Shown one piece after another: positions 45,850 through 54,062 of a DNA stretch of 64,000 nt. The position numbers and the translations under genes were made by a program. The notes beneath the pieces were generated by a model. That model was given only the letters and a program-made list of their open reading frames with translations. It was not told where the DNA came from and made no database searches. Source of the DNA: Kitasatospora sp. NBC_01287 (lineage in GTDB: Bacteria > Actinomycetota > Actinomycetes > Streptomycetales > Streptomycetaceae); assembly GCF_026340565.1 (NCBI RefSeq), contig NZ_JAPEPB010000001.1:3138501-3202500 (forward strand), in the 5' to 3' direction. Each line of letters begins with the position of its first letter. Positions within the stretch are counted from its first letter, which is position 1.

Positions 45850-46853
45850 CGGGTGGCCCGCTCCTTGCGCAGTTGGACGATGTTGTAGGCGACCAGTGGG
45901 AGGACCGCGAGGAAGAGGATCACCGCGAGTGCGCTGCCCCGGCCGACGTTGAACTGCACGAAGGACTGCGAGTACATCTCGTTGGCCAGCACCTGGGTGC
46001 CGAAGTTGCCGCCGGTCATGGTGCGGACGATGTCGAAGGCCTTGAGCGTGACGATCATGACGGTGGTCAGCACCACGACCAGCGTGGTGCGGATCATCGG
46101 CACCGTGACGTACCAGAAGAGCCGCAGCCCGCCCGCGCCGTCCAGCCGGGCGGCCTCGGTGACCTCGTCGGGGATCGCCTTGATCGCCGCGGAGAGGACC
46201 ACCATGGCGAAGCCGGTCTGCACCCAGACCATGACCACCATGAGCAGGAAGTCGTTCAACGGGTGGGAGAGGATCCAGTTCGGCGGGTTCTTCCAGCCCA
46301 GCCAGACCGCCAGTTGGCTGAGCAGCCCGATCTGCGCCTGCGCGGAACTGCGGGTGTCGTAGACGAACTTCCAGATGATGCTGGCGCCGACCAGCGAGAT
46401 CGCCATCGGCATGAAGATCAGCGACTTGTAGAGCGACTGCCAGCGCATCCGGTCCACCAGCAGGGCCAGCGCCAGCCCCAGGCCGGTGGCCGCCAACGGG
46501 GCGACGACCAGCCAGAGCAGGGTGTTGAGGAGCACCTGGTGGATCGAGTCGTTGGTGAAGGCCCAGGTGTAGTTCTTGGCGCCGAGGAACTTGGTGCTGT
46601 CGTCGTTGCGGAAGCTGAGGTAGACCGTCCGGATCAGCGGCGCCACCAGGCCCACCAGGAGCAGCAGCACCGCCGGACCGAGGAAGACCGCGATAGCGAG
46701 CGGGCGGCCGAACCGCCCGGTCGCCCGGCCGGCCGCGAAGAAGACCACCAACAGGATGCCCAGGAAGCCGGCGATCGCCCCGAAGCTGTTGCCCAGTTTG
46801 ATCGCGGCGTCGTTCCAGGCCGAGTCGGCGAGTAGAGGACTGGTCACGGGCAT
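45846..46853 (-). CDS. Carbohydrate ABC transporter permease (MalF/AglF type)
   Basis: A 335-residue permease with seven to eight hydrophobic spans, including two N-terminal ones (FLGILLVVFFAAG, then LAIAVFLGPAVLLLLVGLVAP). NYTWAFTNDSIHQVLLNT and IFMPMAISLVGASIIWKFVY are typical of the AglF group. The EAA loop is EVTEAARLDGAGGLRLFW. ATG at 46853 is used, with GGAAGGA about 10 nt upstream; a longer frame to 46919 exists but is Ala-rich noise. It pairs with the downstream permease and the lipoprotein encoded upstream to import an oligosaccharide, probably an alpha-glucoside. Confidence 0.9.
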   Translation of the reverse strand: MPVTSPLLADSAWNDAAIKLGNSFGAIAGFLGILLVVFFAAGRATGRFGRPLAIAVFLGPAVLLLLVGLVAPLIRTVYLSFRNDDSTKFLGAKNYTWAFTNDSIHQVLLNTLLWLVVAPLAATGLGLALALLVDRMRWQSLYKSLIFMPMAISLVGASIIWKFVYDTRSSAQAQIGLLSQLAVWLGWKNPPNWILSHPLNDFLLMVVMVWVQTGFAMVVLSAAIKAIPDEVTEAARLDGAGGLRLFWYVTVPMIRTTLVVVLTTVMIVTLKAFDIVRTMTGGNFGTQVLANEMYSQSFVQFNVGRGSALAVILFLAVLPLVAYNIVQLRKERATR

Positions 46854-46957
46854 GCGGGCAGGTCCTTCCGACGAGCGGGTGTCCTGGCGGCCGGCCGCTA
46901 CTGCAGCGGGTGCTGCCACAACAGGTGCTGCTGCAGCGGGTGCTACTGCGGCCGGTG

Positions 46958-48337
46958 CTACTGCGGCCAGGCGCCGTCGATGTCCGAGGCCACCTTCTGC
47001 ACCGACTCACCCTCCGCGAACCAGGCGGTGAGCGCCTTCCACTCCTCCCCGGAGCCGATCGCGGCGGGCATCATGTCCGAGGCGTCGAACCGGAAGGCGG
47101 CGGAGCTGTCGGTCAGCGCCTTGGCCGAGAGCTGGTCGATCGGATCGGTGTAGAGGCTCTGGTCCACACCGCGGTTGGCCGAGACCCAGCCGGGCGCGAC
47201 CTTGACCCGGCTGGAGGCCCAGTCCGTCGAGGAGAGGTAGTTCTGCACCGCCTGCACCTCGGGCCGGCTGGAGAAGGCGGCCACGAACTCGCCGCCGCCC
47301 TCGACCGGGGCGGGCAGCGCCGGGTTCGCCGGCGGCAGCGCGAAGGCGAAGATGTCGCCGTCCGGTGCGACCTTGGTGCCCTTGGGCCACTGCGCCTCGT
47401 AGAAGGAGGCCTGCTGGAGCATCCAGCACTTGCCGGTGAGGATCGGCGCGCCCGCGTCCTGGAAGGTCGTGGTGGCGATCGACTTCACGTCCCCGATACC
47501 GCCGTTGACCCAGGCCGGGTTCTGCATCCAGCCCGCCACCGTCTGCATGGACTGGGTGATCTGCGGATCGCCGAACTTGACCTTGTGGCTGATCCAGTCG
47601 TCGTAGACCTGCGCGCCCTGGCCGCCGAGCACGACCTCCTCCAGCCAGTCGCTGGCCGGCCAGCCGGTCGCCGTGCCCGAGCCGAGGCCGCCGCACCAGG
47701 GCTTGCTGCCGTTGCTGCCCGCCTTGGCGATCTTGTCACTGAGCGCCATCAGGTCGGCCCAGGTCTTCGGGACGCTGTAGCCCGCCGCCTGGAAGGCCTT
47801 GGGCGAGTACCAGACCAGCGACTTCATGTTGGCGCTCATCGGCGCCGCGTAGAAGGTCCCGTTGACCGAGCCGTAGGTCTTCCAGATCGGGCTCCACTGG
47901 TCCTCGTTGGCCACCGTCCGGGCCGGCGGCTTGACGACCTTCCCGGTCTTCACCATCTGGCCCAGCAGGCCGGGTTGCGGAATGATCGCGAGATCAGGGG
48001 TGTTGCCGCCGGCCACCCGGACCGGGAGCTGGGACTCGAAGTCGTTGGAGCCCTCGTAGGAGATCTTGATTCCGGTACAAGAACTGAACTCGGCCCAGGA
48101 CTTCTCCAGCGAGTCCGACTCCGGGCTCAGGATCGAGGCGAACATCGTCACCGTCGTTCCGGAGTGTCCCGCGTACGGCTGGTACTTGGCGCACGCCGCC
48201 GACAAGGGTGGTGCCGAACTGGCGCTGCTCCCACCGCCGCTCGAACTGTTGGAGCAGGCCGCGGCGAGGGAGAGGCCCAGTAGCGCCGGAGCCACCAGGA
48301 GTCGATTTCGGAGCCGGGAACTCATCGTGATGTTCAA
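46958..48337 (-). CDS. Extracellular sugar-binding lipoprotein of an ABC importer
   Basis: A 459-residue solute-binding protein. The N-terminus (MNITMSSRLRNRLLVAP, then LLGLSLAAACSNSS) is a lipoprotein signal, with Cys in the LAAAC box to be lipidated and anchored to the membrane surface. A Ser/Gly linker leads to a periplasmic-binding fold of family 1 type (GNTPDLAIIPQPGLLGQMVK, WYSPKAFQAAGYSVPKTWAD). The TTG at 48337 is preferred over the ATG at 48325 because AGGAG lies 6 nt before it. It is first in the operon with the two permeases; the 104-nt gap to the next gene holds a run of gcaGCGGGTGCTac-like repeats. Confidence 0.92.
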   Translation of the reverse strand: MNITMSSRLRNRLLVAPALLGLSLAAACSNSSSGGGSSASSAPPLSAACAKYQPYAGHSGTTVTMFASILSPESDSLEKSWAEFSSCTGIKISYEGSNDFESQLPVRVAGGNTPDLAIIPQPGLLGQMVKTGKVVKPPARTVANEDQWSPIWKTYGSVNGTFYAAPMSANMKSLVWYSPKAFQAAGYSVPKTWADLMALSDKIAKAGSNGSKPWCGGLGSGTATGWPASDWLEEVVLGGQGAQVYDDWISHKVKFGDPQITQSMQTVAGWMQNPAWVNGGIGDVKSIATTTFQDAGAPILTGKCWMLQQASFYEAQWPKGTKVAPDGDIFAFALPPANPALPAPVEGGGEFVAAFSSRPEVQAVQNYLSSTDWASSRVKVAPGWVSANRGVDQSLYTDPIDQLSAKALTDSSAAFRFDASDMMPAAIGSGEEWKALTAWFAEGESVQKVASDIDGAWPQ

Positions 48338-48674
48338 AGTGTTCTCCTGCGGCCTGGGACGAACCACATGACACTGCGCTGAACCGGAAGTCGAAATGCG
48401 GCCATGGCAACGGCGGCCACGGCCAGGTCGACGGCGACTGGCTTGAAGACGTTAACGCACCCGTCATCAGACGCCAAGGACACATTCAACTTTCACTGTG
48501 AAGAGTTCCCGTCACACTTCACCACGTGGTGGACCGCGTCCGGCATACCTACCCTCGCCCCGCCCCGGACACGCCAATGGTGCGGGACATCGGACCACCC
48601 GACTTCCCGCACCGCATGGCAGCAGCACGAGTTGACCTCTCGTCAGCTCCCGCCGCCGCGGGCCCGACCCGCGA
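48338..48674. promoter_or_regulatory. Sugar operon promoter region with palindromes
   Basis: 337 nt. Candidate operators are cgttaacg (48450-48457), ttcac-t-gtgaa (48492-48502) and accacgtggt (48531-48540). A LacI-type repressor is expected for such an operon, but no regulator gene is adjacent and I cannot say which palindrome is used. Confidence 0.4.
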
Positions 48675-49880
48675 TCAGCGCAGCCGGACCGGCAGCTCCC
48701 GCAGGCTGTTGACCACCACCGAGGCGCTCGGCCGCAGCTCCTCGTCCGGCACTGCCAGTGCCAGGCCGGGGAAGCGGGCGAAGAGCGCGGGCAGCGCCAC
48801 CTGCGCCTCCAGCCGGGCCAGCGGCGAGCCGGGGCAGACGTGCGGCCCGTGCCCGAAGGAGAGGTGGCGCACCGGGTCCCGGGTGACGTCGAACAGCTCG
48901 GCCGTCACCCCGTGCCGCAGCGGGTCCCGCCCGATCGCGTTGTAGGAGATCAGCACCGGCTCCCCGGCCGGCAGCACGACGCCGGCCACCGCGATCTCCT
49001 CGGTGGCGTACCGGAACAGGAAGTTGCTGGTCGGCGGCGTCCAGCGGAGCGACTCCTCGACCACCGCCGACCAGGGCACCGCGCCCGAGCACACCAGCGC
49101 CAGCTGGTCCGGGTGCCCCAGCAGGGCCCGCACGGCGTTGCTGATCAGGTTGACCGTGGTCTCGTGACCCGCCGCGATGATCACCCGCAGGGTGGCCGCC
49201 GCCTCCGCGTCGGTCAGCTCGCTGCCCTCGACATCGGCCGCGAGCAGCGCGCTCGTCAGATCGTCGCCGGGCGCCGCGCGGCGGCGGCGGACCAGGTCGG
49301 CCACGAAGGCGTTCAGCGCCTTGATGGTGGCCTGGATGCCCGCCGGGTCGGGCACGCTGCTGAAGAACCGCTCGTAGAGCTCGCGCAGGTAACCGTGGTC
49401 CGCCGGGTCCACCCCCAGCAGCGAGCCGATCACCGTCATCGGCAGCGGGAAGGCGAAGTCGGACTTCAGGTCCACCTCCGGCTCCCCCGCGGCCAGCGCG
49501 TCCAGCAGTGCGGCGGTGGTCCGCTCGACCCGGGGCCGCATCAGCTCCACCCGCCGCGGCGTGAACGCCTGTGCCACCAGCGCGCGCAGGCGCCGGTGCT
49601 CCTCGCCGTCGGCGGTCACCATGCTCGGCCCGGGCACCGCCAGGCCGATCAGCGGCCAGTCACCGGGGACCTCGCCGCGCTGGTAGGCGGCCCAGTGCCG
49701 GGCGTCCTTGACCAGCCGCTGATCGGTCAGCAGCGCCCGGGCGGCCGCGTGCTGGGTGACCGCCCACGCCCGCACCCCGCCGGGCAGCTCCACCCGCGCC
49801 ACCGGTCCCGCCGCGCGCAGCCGCTCCCCCTCCCCGGCGCTGTCCCGCGCCAGGGGGTCCAGCCTCACCAGGCCGGTCAT
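48675..49880 (-). CDS. Cytochrome P450 of the conservon, CYP154-like (cvnF position)
   Basis: A 401-residue P450 with all standard motifs: I-helix AGHETT (237-242), K-helix ESLR (276-279), and the heme loop FGHGPHVCPG (342-351) with Cys349 as thiolate ligand. N-terminal features (DQRLVKDARHW, GDWPL, HRRLRALVAQAFTPRRVE) resemble the CYP154 family, which accompanies CYP157 in streptomycete conservons. The substrate is unknown. ATG at 49880 overlaps the upstream P450 stop by 4 nt, so the two are coupled. No ferredoxin gene is adjacent. Confidence 0.9.
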   Translation of the reverse strand: MTGLVRLDPLARDSAGEGERLRAAGPVARVELPGGVRAWAVTQHAAARALLTDQRLVKDARHWAAYQRGEVPGDWPLIGLAVPGPSMVTADGEEHRRLRALVAQAFTPRRVELMRPRVERTTAALLDALAAGEPEVDLKSDFAFPLPMTVIGSLLGVDPADHGYLRELYERFFSSVPDPAGIQATIKALNAFVADLVRRRRAAPGDDLTSALLAADVEGSELTDAEAAATLRVIIAAGHETTVNLISNAVRALLGHPDQLALVCSGAVPWSAVVEESLRWTPPTSNFLFRYATEEIAVAGVVLPAGEPVLISYNAIGRDPLRHGVTAELFDVTRDPVRHLSFGHGPHVCPGSPLARLEAQVALPALFARFPGLALAVPDEELRPSASVVVNSLRELPVRLR

Positions 49881-51136
49881 CCGAAGGCACCTCCGACGCT
49901 CGTCGACGGGGTGAACGCCACCGGCAGCGCCACCAGGGCCCGCACCCAGGCCGAGGGCCGCCAGACCAGGGCGTGCTCCGCCACCGCCAACCGCAGGTCC
50001 GGCAGCCGGTCCAGCAGCACCTCGACCGCCGTGCCGGCGATCACCTCCGCCGCCTCCTGGGCCGGGAACGGACAGCGGTGCTCACCGTGCGAGAAGCTCA
50101 GGTGCGCGTGGTTGCCCTCGGCCGTGGCACCGTCCGGCTGCCGTACCGCCGGGTCGGCGTTGGCCCCCGCGAAGCCCAGCAGCACCAGGTCGCCGGCGGC
50201 GATCCGCTGACCGCCGAGCCGGGTGTCCCTGGTGGCCCACCGACCGGCGAAGACCTGCGTGGGCGTGTCCTCCCAGAGCGCCTCGGTGAGCGCCTGCCCC
50301 ACGCTGCGCCGGCCGCCCGAGAACGAGGCGGCGAACCGCTCGTCGGTGAGCATCAGCCGCAGCGCGTTGGCGATCCAGTAGGCGGTCGGCTGGTGGCCGG
50401 CGGCCAGCAGCACCCGAAGATCGCGCATCACCTCGTCGTCGTCCAGCCCGGCCGGGTGGACCAGCAGCCGGGAGGTGATGTCGACCCCGGGCGCGGCGCG
50501 CTTGTCCTCGACCAGGTCCACCATCATCCGAAGCAGCGTCTGCCCGCCCTGCTGCGCCCGCGCGCCGCCGTCCAGCATGTCGACCAGGCCGCCGATCAGC
50601 ACCGGCGCCTGCACCGAATCCAGGCCGAGCATCCAGCAGAGCACCAGCAGCGGCAGCCGGTGCGCGTACTCGGTGACCAGGTCCGCCTCGCCGCGCCCGG
50701 CGAACTCGTCGATCAGCCGGTCGGCCAGCCGCTCGCAGTGCTTCTTGAGCTCGTACGGGTCGACCGCGGCGAGCGCGTCCGTGATCGCGGCGGACCGGCG
50801 CTGGTGCTCGGCGCCCTCGGTGTAGAGGATCGACGGCGTGGGGGCCGTCATCGGCCGCAGCGGCCAGTCGGCGGGGATCCTCGGCCAGGCGTTCCAGCGG
50901 CTGGAGTCGCGGCCGAAGAGCCCCGGCTGCCCGGTCACCAACCGCAGTTCGCGGTAGCCGATCACCAGCCAGGCGGGTACCGCGCCGGCCAGCTCGACCG
51001 GGGCGACCGGACCGTGCGCGGCCCGCAGCTCGCGGTAGACCTGGGCCGGGTCGGTCTGGAAGCGCGGCCCGTACAGCTGCGCGGCCGCGCGGTGCGCGGG
51101 GCAGCCGGGCGGCGGGGTGGGTGCGGGCTCGGTCAC
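49877..51136 (-). CDS. Cytochrome P450 of the conservon lacking the ExxR motif, CYP157-like (cvnE position)
   Basis: A 419-residue P450. The heme loop FSHGEHRCPF (348-357) has Cys355. The I-helix is AGHQPT (246-251), where most P450s have AGxET/DT. The K-helix reads EALW (285-288), so the near-universal arginine of ExxR is tryptophan. Absence of ExxR, with forms such as EQSLW, is documented for the CYP157 family, so this is likely a genuine family trait and not decay. The GTG at 51136 overlaps the TGA of the cvnD remnant and has AGGAG about 7 nt upstream. Confidence 0.88.
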   Translation of the reverse strand: MTEPAPTPPPGCPAHRAAAQLYGPRFQTDPAQVYRELRAAHGPVAPVELAGAVPAWLVIGYRELRLVTGQPGLFGRDSSRWNAWPRIPADWPLRPMTAPTPSILYTEGAEHQRRSAAITDALAAVDPYELKKHCERLADRLIDEFAGRGEADLVTEYAHRLPLLVLCWMLGLDSVQAPVLIGGLVDMLDGGARAQQGGQTLLRMMVDLVEDKRAAPGVDITSRLLVHPAGLDDDEVMRDLRVLLAAGHQPTAYWIANALRLMLTDERFAASFSGGRRSVGQALTEALWEDTPTQVFAGRWATRDTRLGGQRIAAGDLVLLGFAGANADPAVRQPDGATAEGNHAHLSFSHGEHRCPFPAQEAAEVIAGTAVEVLLDRLPDLRLAVAEHALVWRPSAWVRALVALPVAFTPSTSVGGAFG

Positions 51137-51249
51137 GAGTCGCTCTCCTGTTCCTCTACCTCATCAGCGCTCGCGCCCTCGGCGCCTGCGACACGGACGT
51201 ACAGCTGGTTGACGAGTTCGATCAGCACCCGCTTGCGAGCGGGCCGGCC
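51133..51249 (-). pseudogene. Remnant of the conservon GTPase gene cvnD (3' end only)
   Basis: Conservons normally carry cvnA-B-C-D, with cvnD encoding a Ras-like GTP-binding protein of about 190 residues between the DUF742 gene and the P450s. Here only 113 nt separate the DUF742 stop from the P450 start. In them a frame reads RKRVLIELVNQLYVRVAG and an acidic tail ending EEQESDS-stop. RVLIELV-type helices are typical of CvnD C-termini, and the stop overlaps the P450 start (gtga) exactly as expected for the native gene end. The P-loop, switch and NKxD-equivalent regions are missing. I infer an internal deletion; an assembly deletion is the alternative. Confidence 0.6.
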
Positions 51250-51639
51250 TCAGAGCCTTCGGAGTCCACGCAGCACCTGCTCCAACGTGTCGAGATCGGG
51301 CGACTGGGCCTGGACGGCGAACCGCGGGTGCCTGGCGGTGATCCGACCGGCCGCCAGCAGGTCGCCGAGCAGGATCTTCACCACGCTGATCGGCAGGCCC
51401 AGTTCGGCCGCCACCTCCACCACGGCGGTCGGCCGCTCGCAGCGCCGCAGGATCCGTGCGTGCTCGGACTGCATGCCCGGCACCGGGCGCTGCTCGGTGA
51501 CGACCAGGGTGGCCACGTCGAAGGCGTGCGGCCCGACCCGGCTGCGCCCCCCGGTCACGGTGTACAGCCGGTCCGGGCCGTCCGGCGGAGCCGACCGCGG
51601 GTGCCACGCGGGTTGCGGGGGCCGCGGGGGCCGCGTCAC
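51250..51639 (-). CDS. DUF742 protein, conservon component CvnC
   Basis: 129 residues. After a short Pro-rich start (VTRPPRPPQP), the DUF742 winged-helix domain reads GPHAFDVATLVV, ARILRRCERPTAVVEVAAEL, LPISVVKILLGDLLAAGRI, and ends TLEQVLRGLRRL. In conservons this protein belongs to a membrane-associated complex with the kinase-like CvnA, the roadblock protein CvnB and the GTPase CvnD. GTG at 51639 overlaps the CvnB stop by 4 nt. Its own C-terminus looks complete. Confidence 0.92.
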   Translation of the reverse strand: MTRPPRPPQPAWHPRSAPPDGPDRLYTVTGGRSRVGPHAFDVATLVVTEQRPVPGMQSEHARILRRCERPTAVVEVAAELGLPISVVKILLGDLLAAGRITARHPRFAVQAQSPDLDTLEQVLRGLRRL

Positions 51640-52055
51640 GCGTCCGCGGCGGCGTCGTTCCCGCGCGGCGGCGCACTCAGGAACTCGCCGATCTGCTCGA
51701 CCAGACCGTGCATGTTGTGGCCGACCAGGCCCACATCGGCGCTGTCGTCGGTCACCAGCGCCAGGTGGGTGCCGTGCCCGGCCGCCACGATGCACAGGAT
51801 GCCGCCGTGGAACTCGGTCATCGACTGCCGCACCCCGCCGGCACCGTCGCCGAACTCGATCGAGGCGCCGTGCGCCAGGCTCTGGATGCCGGAGGCGATG
51901 GCGGCCAGCTGGTCGGCCTGATCGGCGCTCAACCCGGAGCTGTGGCAGAGCTTCAAGCCGTCCGCGGAGAGCACCAGGGCGTGCCGGGAGGCGGGTGTGT
52001 CGGCCAGGAGGTTCTCCAACAGCCAGCCGAGATCGCGGTCGGTGGTGCTGCTCAT
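51636..52055 (-). CDS. Roadblock/LC7-domain protein, conservon component CvnB
   Basis: A 139-residue roadblock/LC7 protein (DLGWLLENLLADTPASRHAL, LVLSADGLKLCHSSGLSADQ, and HNMHGLVEQIGEFL). Roadblock proteins of conservons, like MglB, bind and regulate the small GTPase of the set. Since the GTPase gene is broken here, its partner must come from another locus or be absent. ATG at 52055 shares one nucleotide with the CvnA stop (TGATG). Confidence 0.94.
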   Translation of the reverse strand: MSSTTDRDLGWLLENLLADTPASRHALVLSADGLKLCHSSGLSADQADQLAAIASGIQSLAHGASIEFGDGAGGVRQSMTEFHGGILCIVAAGHGTHLALVTDDSADVGLVGHNMHGLVEQIGEFLSAPPRGNDAAADA

Positions 52056-53734
52056 CAGGCGTTGTCCTTCGGGGTGTCCGGGGTGTCCGGGGTGATCGGG
52101 GCGAGCTGGGCGAGCGGGGTGGTGGCGTCGGCGCGCTGGGTGCTGCTGCGGATGCCCTGGCGGAAGGCGCCGAACCGGGCCGCGGTGAGGGTGCCGCCGA
52201 GCGGAGCCACCACGCCGGTGGCAGCCGTGCCTGTGGGGGCAGCTGCGCCGGTGGGGGCGGGCGTGCCGTTGCCGGTCGCGAGCGTCTGGCCGCGCCGCCG
52301 CCTGGGCAGGCCGTCCTCGTCCACGGACACGTCAGCGGCCTGAGCAACGGCCTGAGCAACGGCCGGAGCAACGGCAAGGCCCGAAGCCGACGGCAGCGCC
52401 GGCACCGCCCCGGCCGCATCGCCGGCCGCCGCCCACGCCTCCTGGTCCGTCGCCAACTGCTCCTGCCGCACCACCAGTTGATCGGGCACCAGCATCACCA
52501 CGCCCGTGCCACCCCGCGAGGACGGGCGGAACGAGATCGCCAGACCGTGCTTGCGGGCCAGCGCGCCGACCACCGCGAACCCGAGCCGGGTGCCGGCCGA
52601 GAGCGTGGTCAGGTCCAGCGGCTCGCCGGAGACGGCCTGCTCGGCCCGGCGCAGCCAGACCTCGGAGAGCCCGAGCCCGCCGTCCTCCACCGTGATCGCC
52701 AGCCCGGTGTGCAACTCCTCGACGTAGATGTGCACCTCGGCCGGCGGCGCCGAGAAGTTGGCGGCGTTGTCCATCAGTTCGGCCAGCACGTGCATCACCC
52801 CCTCGGCCGCGTAGCCCGCGACCGCCGCGCCGCTGGCCGAGTGCAGCCGCACCCGCTGATAGGCGTTGATCCGGCCGAGCGCCCCGCGCAGCACGCTCTC
52901 CACCGGGATCGGCCTGCTCCAGCGCCGCCCGCTGCGGGCGCCGGTCAGCACGGCGATGCTGTCGGCCAACCGGCCCGCCTGGGCGGTGCTGTGGTCGAGC
53001 CGGAGCAGGTCGCCGAGCACCTCCTCGCCGTGCCGGTGCTCCATCTCGCGCAGTTCGGCGTGCATGCTGGTGGCCAGCGCCTGGACCCGGCCCGCCGCCG
53101 TCGCGCAGACCGCGAGCGCCGCCGCCCGCTGCCGCTCGCCGTAGGCGATCTCCTTGGCCAGCAGACCGATCAGGTCCTCGTGCGCGGTCTGCCGGTGTGC
53201 CACCAGGACGGTCTCCACCGAGGCCCCGGCCCGCAGCAGGCGGACCACCTCCGGGACCGTCCGCTCGGCCAGCAGCACGAGCTCCGCCCGCTCGTCGTCG
53301 GCCGCGGCCCGGGCGGCAGCCGCCTCGGAGCGGGCCTCCACGGCCTCCGAGCGAGCGGCCAGCATCTCGACCCGGGCCGCTTCGGCCTCGGTGTGAGCCG
53401 CATTCGCCCGGGCCCGGGCGGCCTGCGCCTGGGCCGTCGCACTCGCCGTGGCGGCCTCCGCGCGCAGCACGGCGGCCAGCGCGGCCTCCCCCTTGCCGCG
53501 GCTGACGGCCAGTTCGCCGGCCAGCCGGCGGGCCCGCCGCCGCTGCGCCAGACCCAGCACGGCGGCCACCGACCACACGGCGGCCGCCACCGCTCCCCAG
53601 AGTCCCACCACCGACCGCTCCCCCGGCGGCGCGGCACTCACGGCCACAGCCAGGGCGGCGCCCGCCGCTCCCACTGCCACCAGGGCGGCGAGCAGCGCGG
53701 CAGGTCTGCCGGACAAGCGGGAGCGTGCGGTCAT
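52055..53734 (-). CDS. Sensor kinase-like ATPase, conservon component CvnA
   Basis: A 559-residue membrane protein. There are two N-terminal hydrophobic spans (about 12-35 and 45-65). A long Ala/Glu/Arg-rich coiled coil (about 70-165) follows, then a helical domain without a typical phospho-His box, and a GHKL ATPase domain: HVLAELMDNAANFSAPPAE (N box), ITVEDGGLGLSE and TRLGFAVVGALARKHGL. The C-terminal 100 residues are Pro/Ala/Thr-rich. CvnA proteins are thought to relay signals to CvnB/CvnC and not to a response regulator. ATG at 53734 has AGGAA 8 nt upstream. First gene of the conservon. Confidence 0.9.
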   Translation of the reverse strand: MTARSRLSGRPAALLAALVAVGAAGAALAVAVSAAPPGERSVVGLWGAVAAAVWSVAAVLGLAQRRRARRLAGELAVSRGKGEAALAAVLRAEAATASATAQAQAARARANAAHTEAEAARVEMLAARSEAVEARSEAAAARAAADDERAELVLLAERTVPEVVRLLRAGASVETVLVAHRQTAHEDLIGLLAKEIAYGERQRAAALAVCATAAGRVQALATSMHAELREMEHRHGEEVLGDLLRLDHSTAQAGRLADSIAVLTGARSGRRWSRPIPVESVLRGALGRINAYQRVRLHSASGAAVAGYAAEGVMHVLAELMDNAANFSAPPAEVHIYVEELHTGLAITVEDGGLGLSEVWLRRAEQAVSGEPLDLTTLSAGTRLGFAVVGALARKHGLAISFRPSSRGGTGVVMLVPDQLVVRQEQLATDQEAWAAAGDAAGAVPALPSASGLAVAPAVAQAVAQAADVSVDEDGLPRRRRGQTLATGNGTPAPTGAAAPTGTAATGVVAPLGGTLTAARFGAFRQGIRSSTQRADATTPLAQLAPITPDTPDTPKDNA

Positions 53735-53830
53735 GGCGCGGTTCCTCGGCGGGGGTCGGAGCCAGGGCAGGCGACAGCGCACCAGCTCCCGCAGCCCGGG
53801 AGGTTCATGATCAGTTCACGCGGTCACCAG

Positions 53831-53858
53831 ATCATATCGATTCGGCAAACATGCTCAA
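53831..53858 (-). promoter_or_regulatory. Candidate promoter of the conservon
   Basis: On the minus strand TTGAGC (complement of 53853-53858), a 16-nt spacer and TATGAT (complement of 53831-53836). It would give a leader of about 90 nt before cvnA and is one of the best -35/-10 pairs in the window. Confidence 0.6.
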
Positions 53859-53910
53859 CCAGCCAGTTGACGTGATGTACGCCAACCCTGCACCGGTCAG
53901 CGGACGCGAA

Positions 53911-53940
53911 CGGGGCGGGAACCCGTGGGTTCCCGCCCCG
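53911..53940 (-). terminator. Terminator of nrdJ
   Basis: cggggcgggaaccc and its exact complement flank gt (14-bp inverted repeat, about 12 bp effective stem), about 120 nt beyond the nrdJ stop. The rest of the 328-nt gap between cvnA and nrdJ holds the conservon promoter and ggcagccg-type repeats next to the nrdJ stop. Confidence 0.8.
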
Positions 53941-54062
53941 CATCACCGCTCCGCACCGCTGAGCGGGCTGAACCGTCGGCCGGGACCAGTGGAAATCAGC
54001 CGCGGCAGCCGGTGGCCGAGATCAGCCGCAGCCGCCGCCGACCCGGCAGCCGGCGGCTGGGA

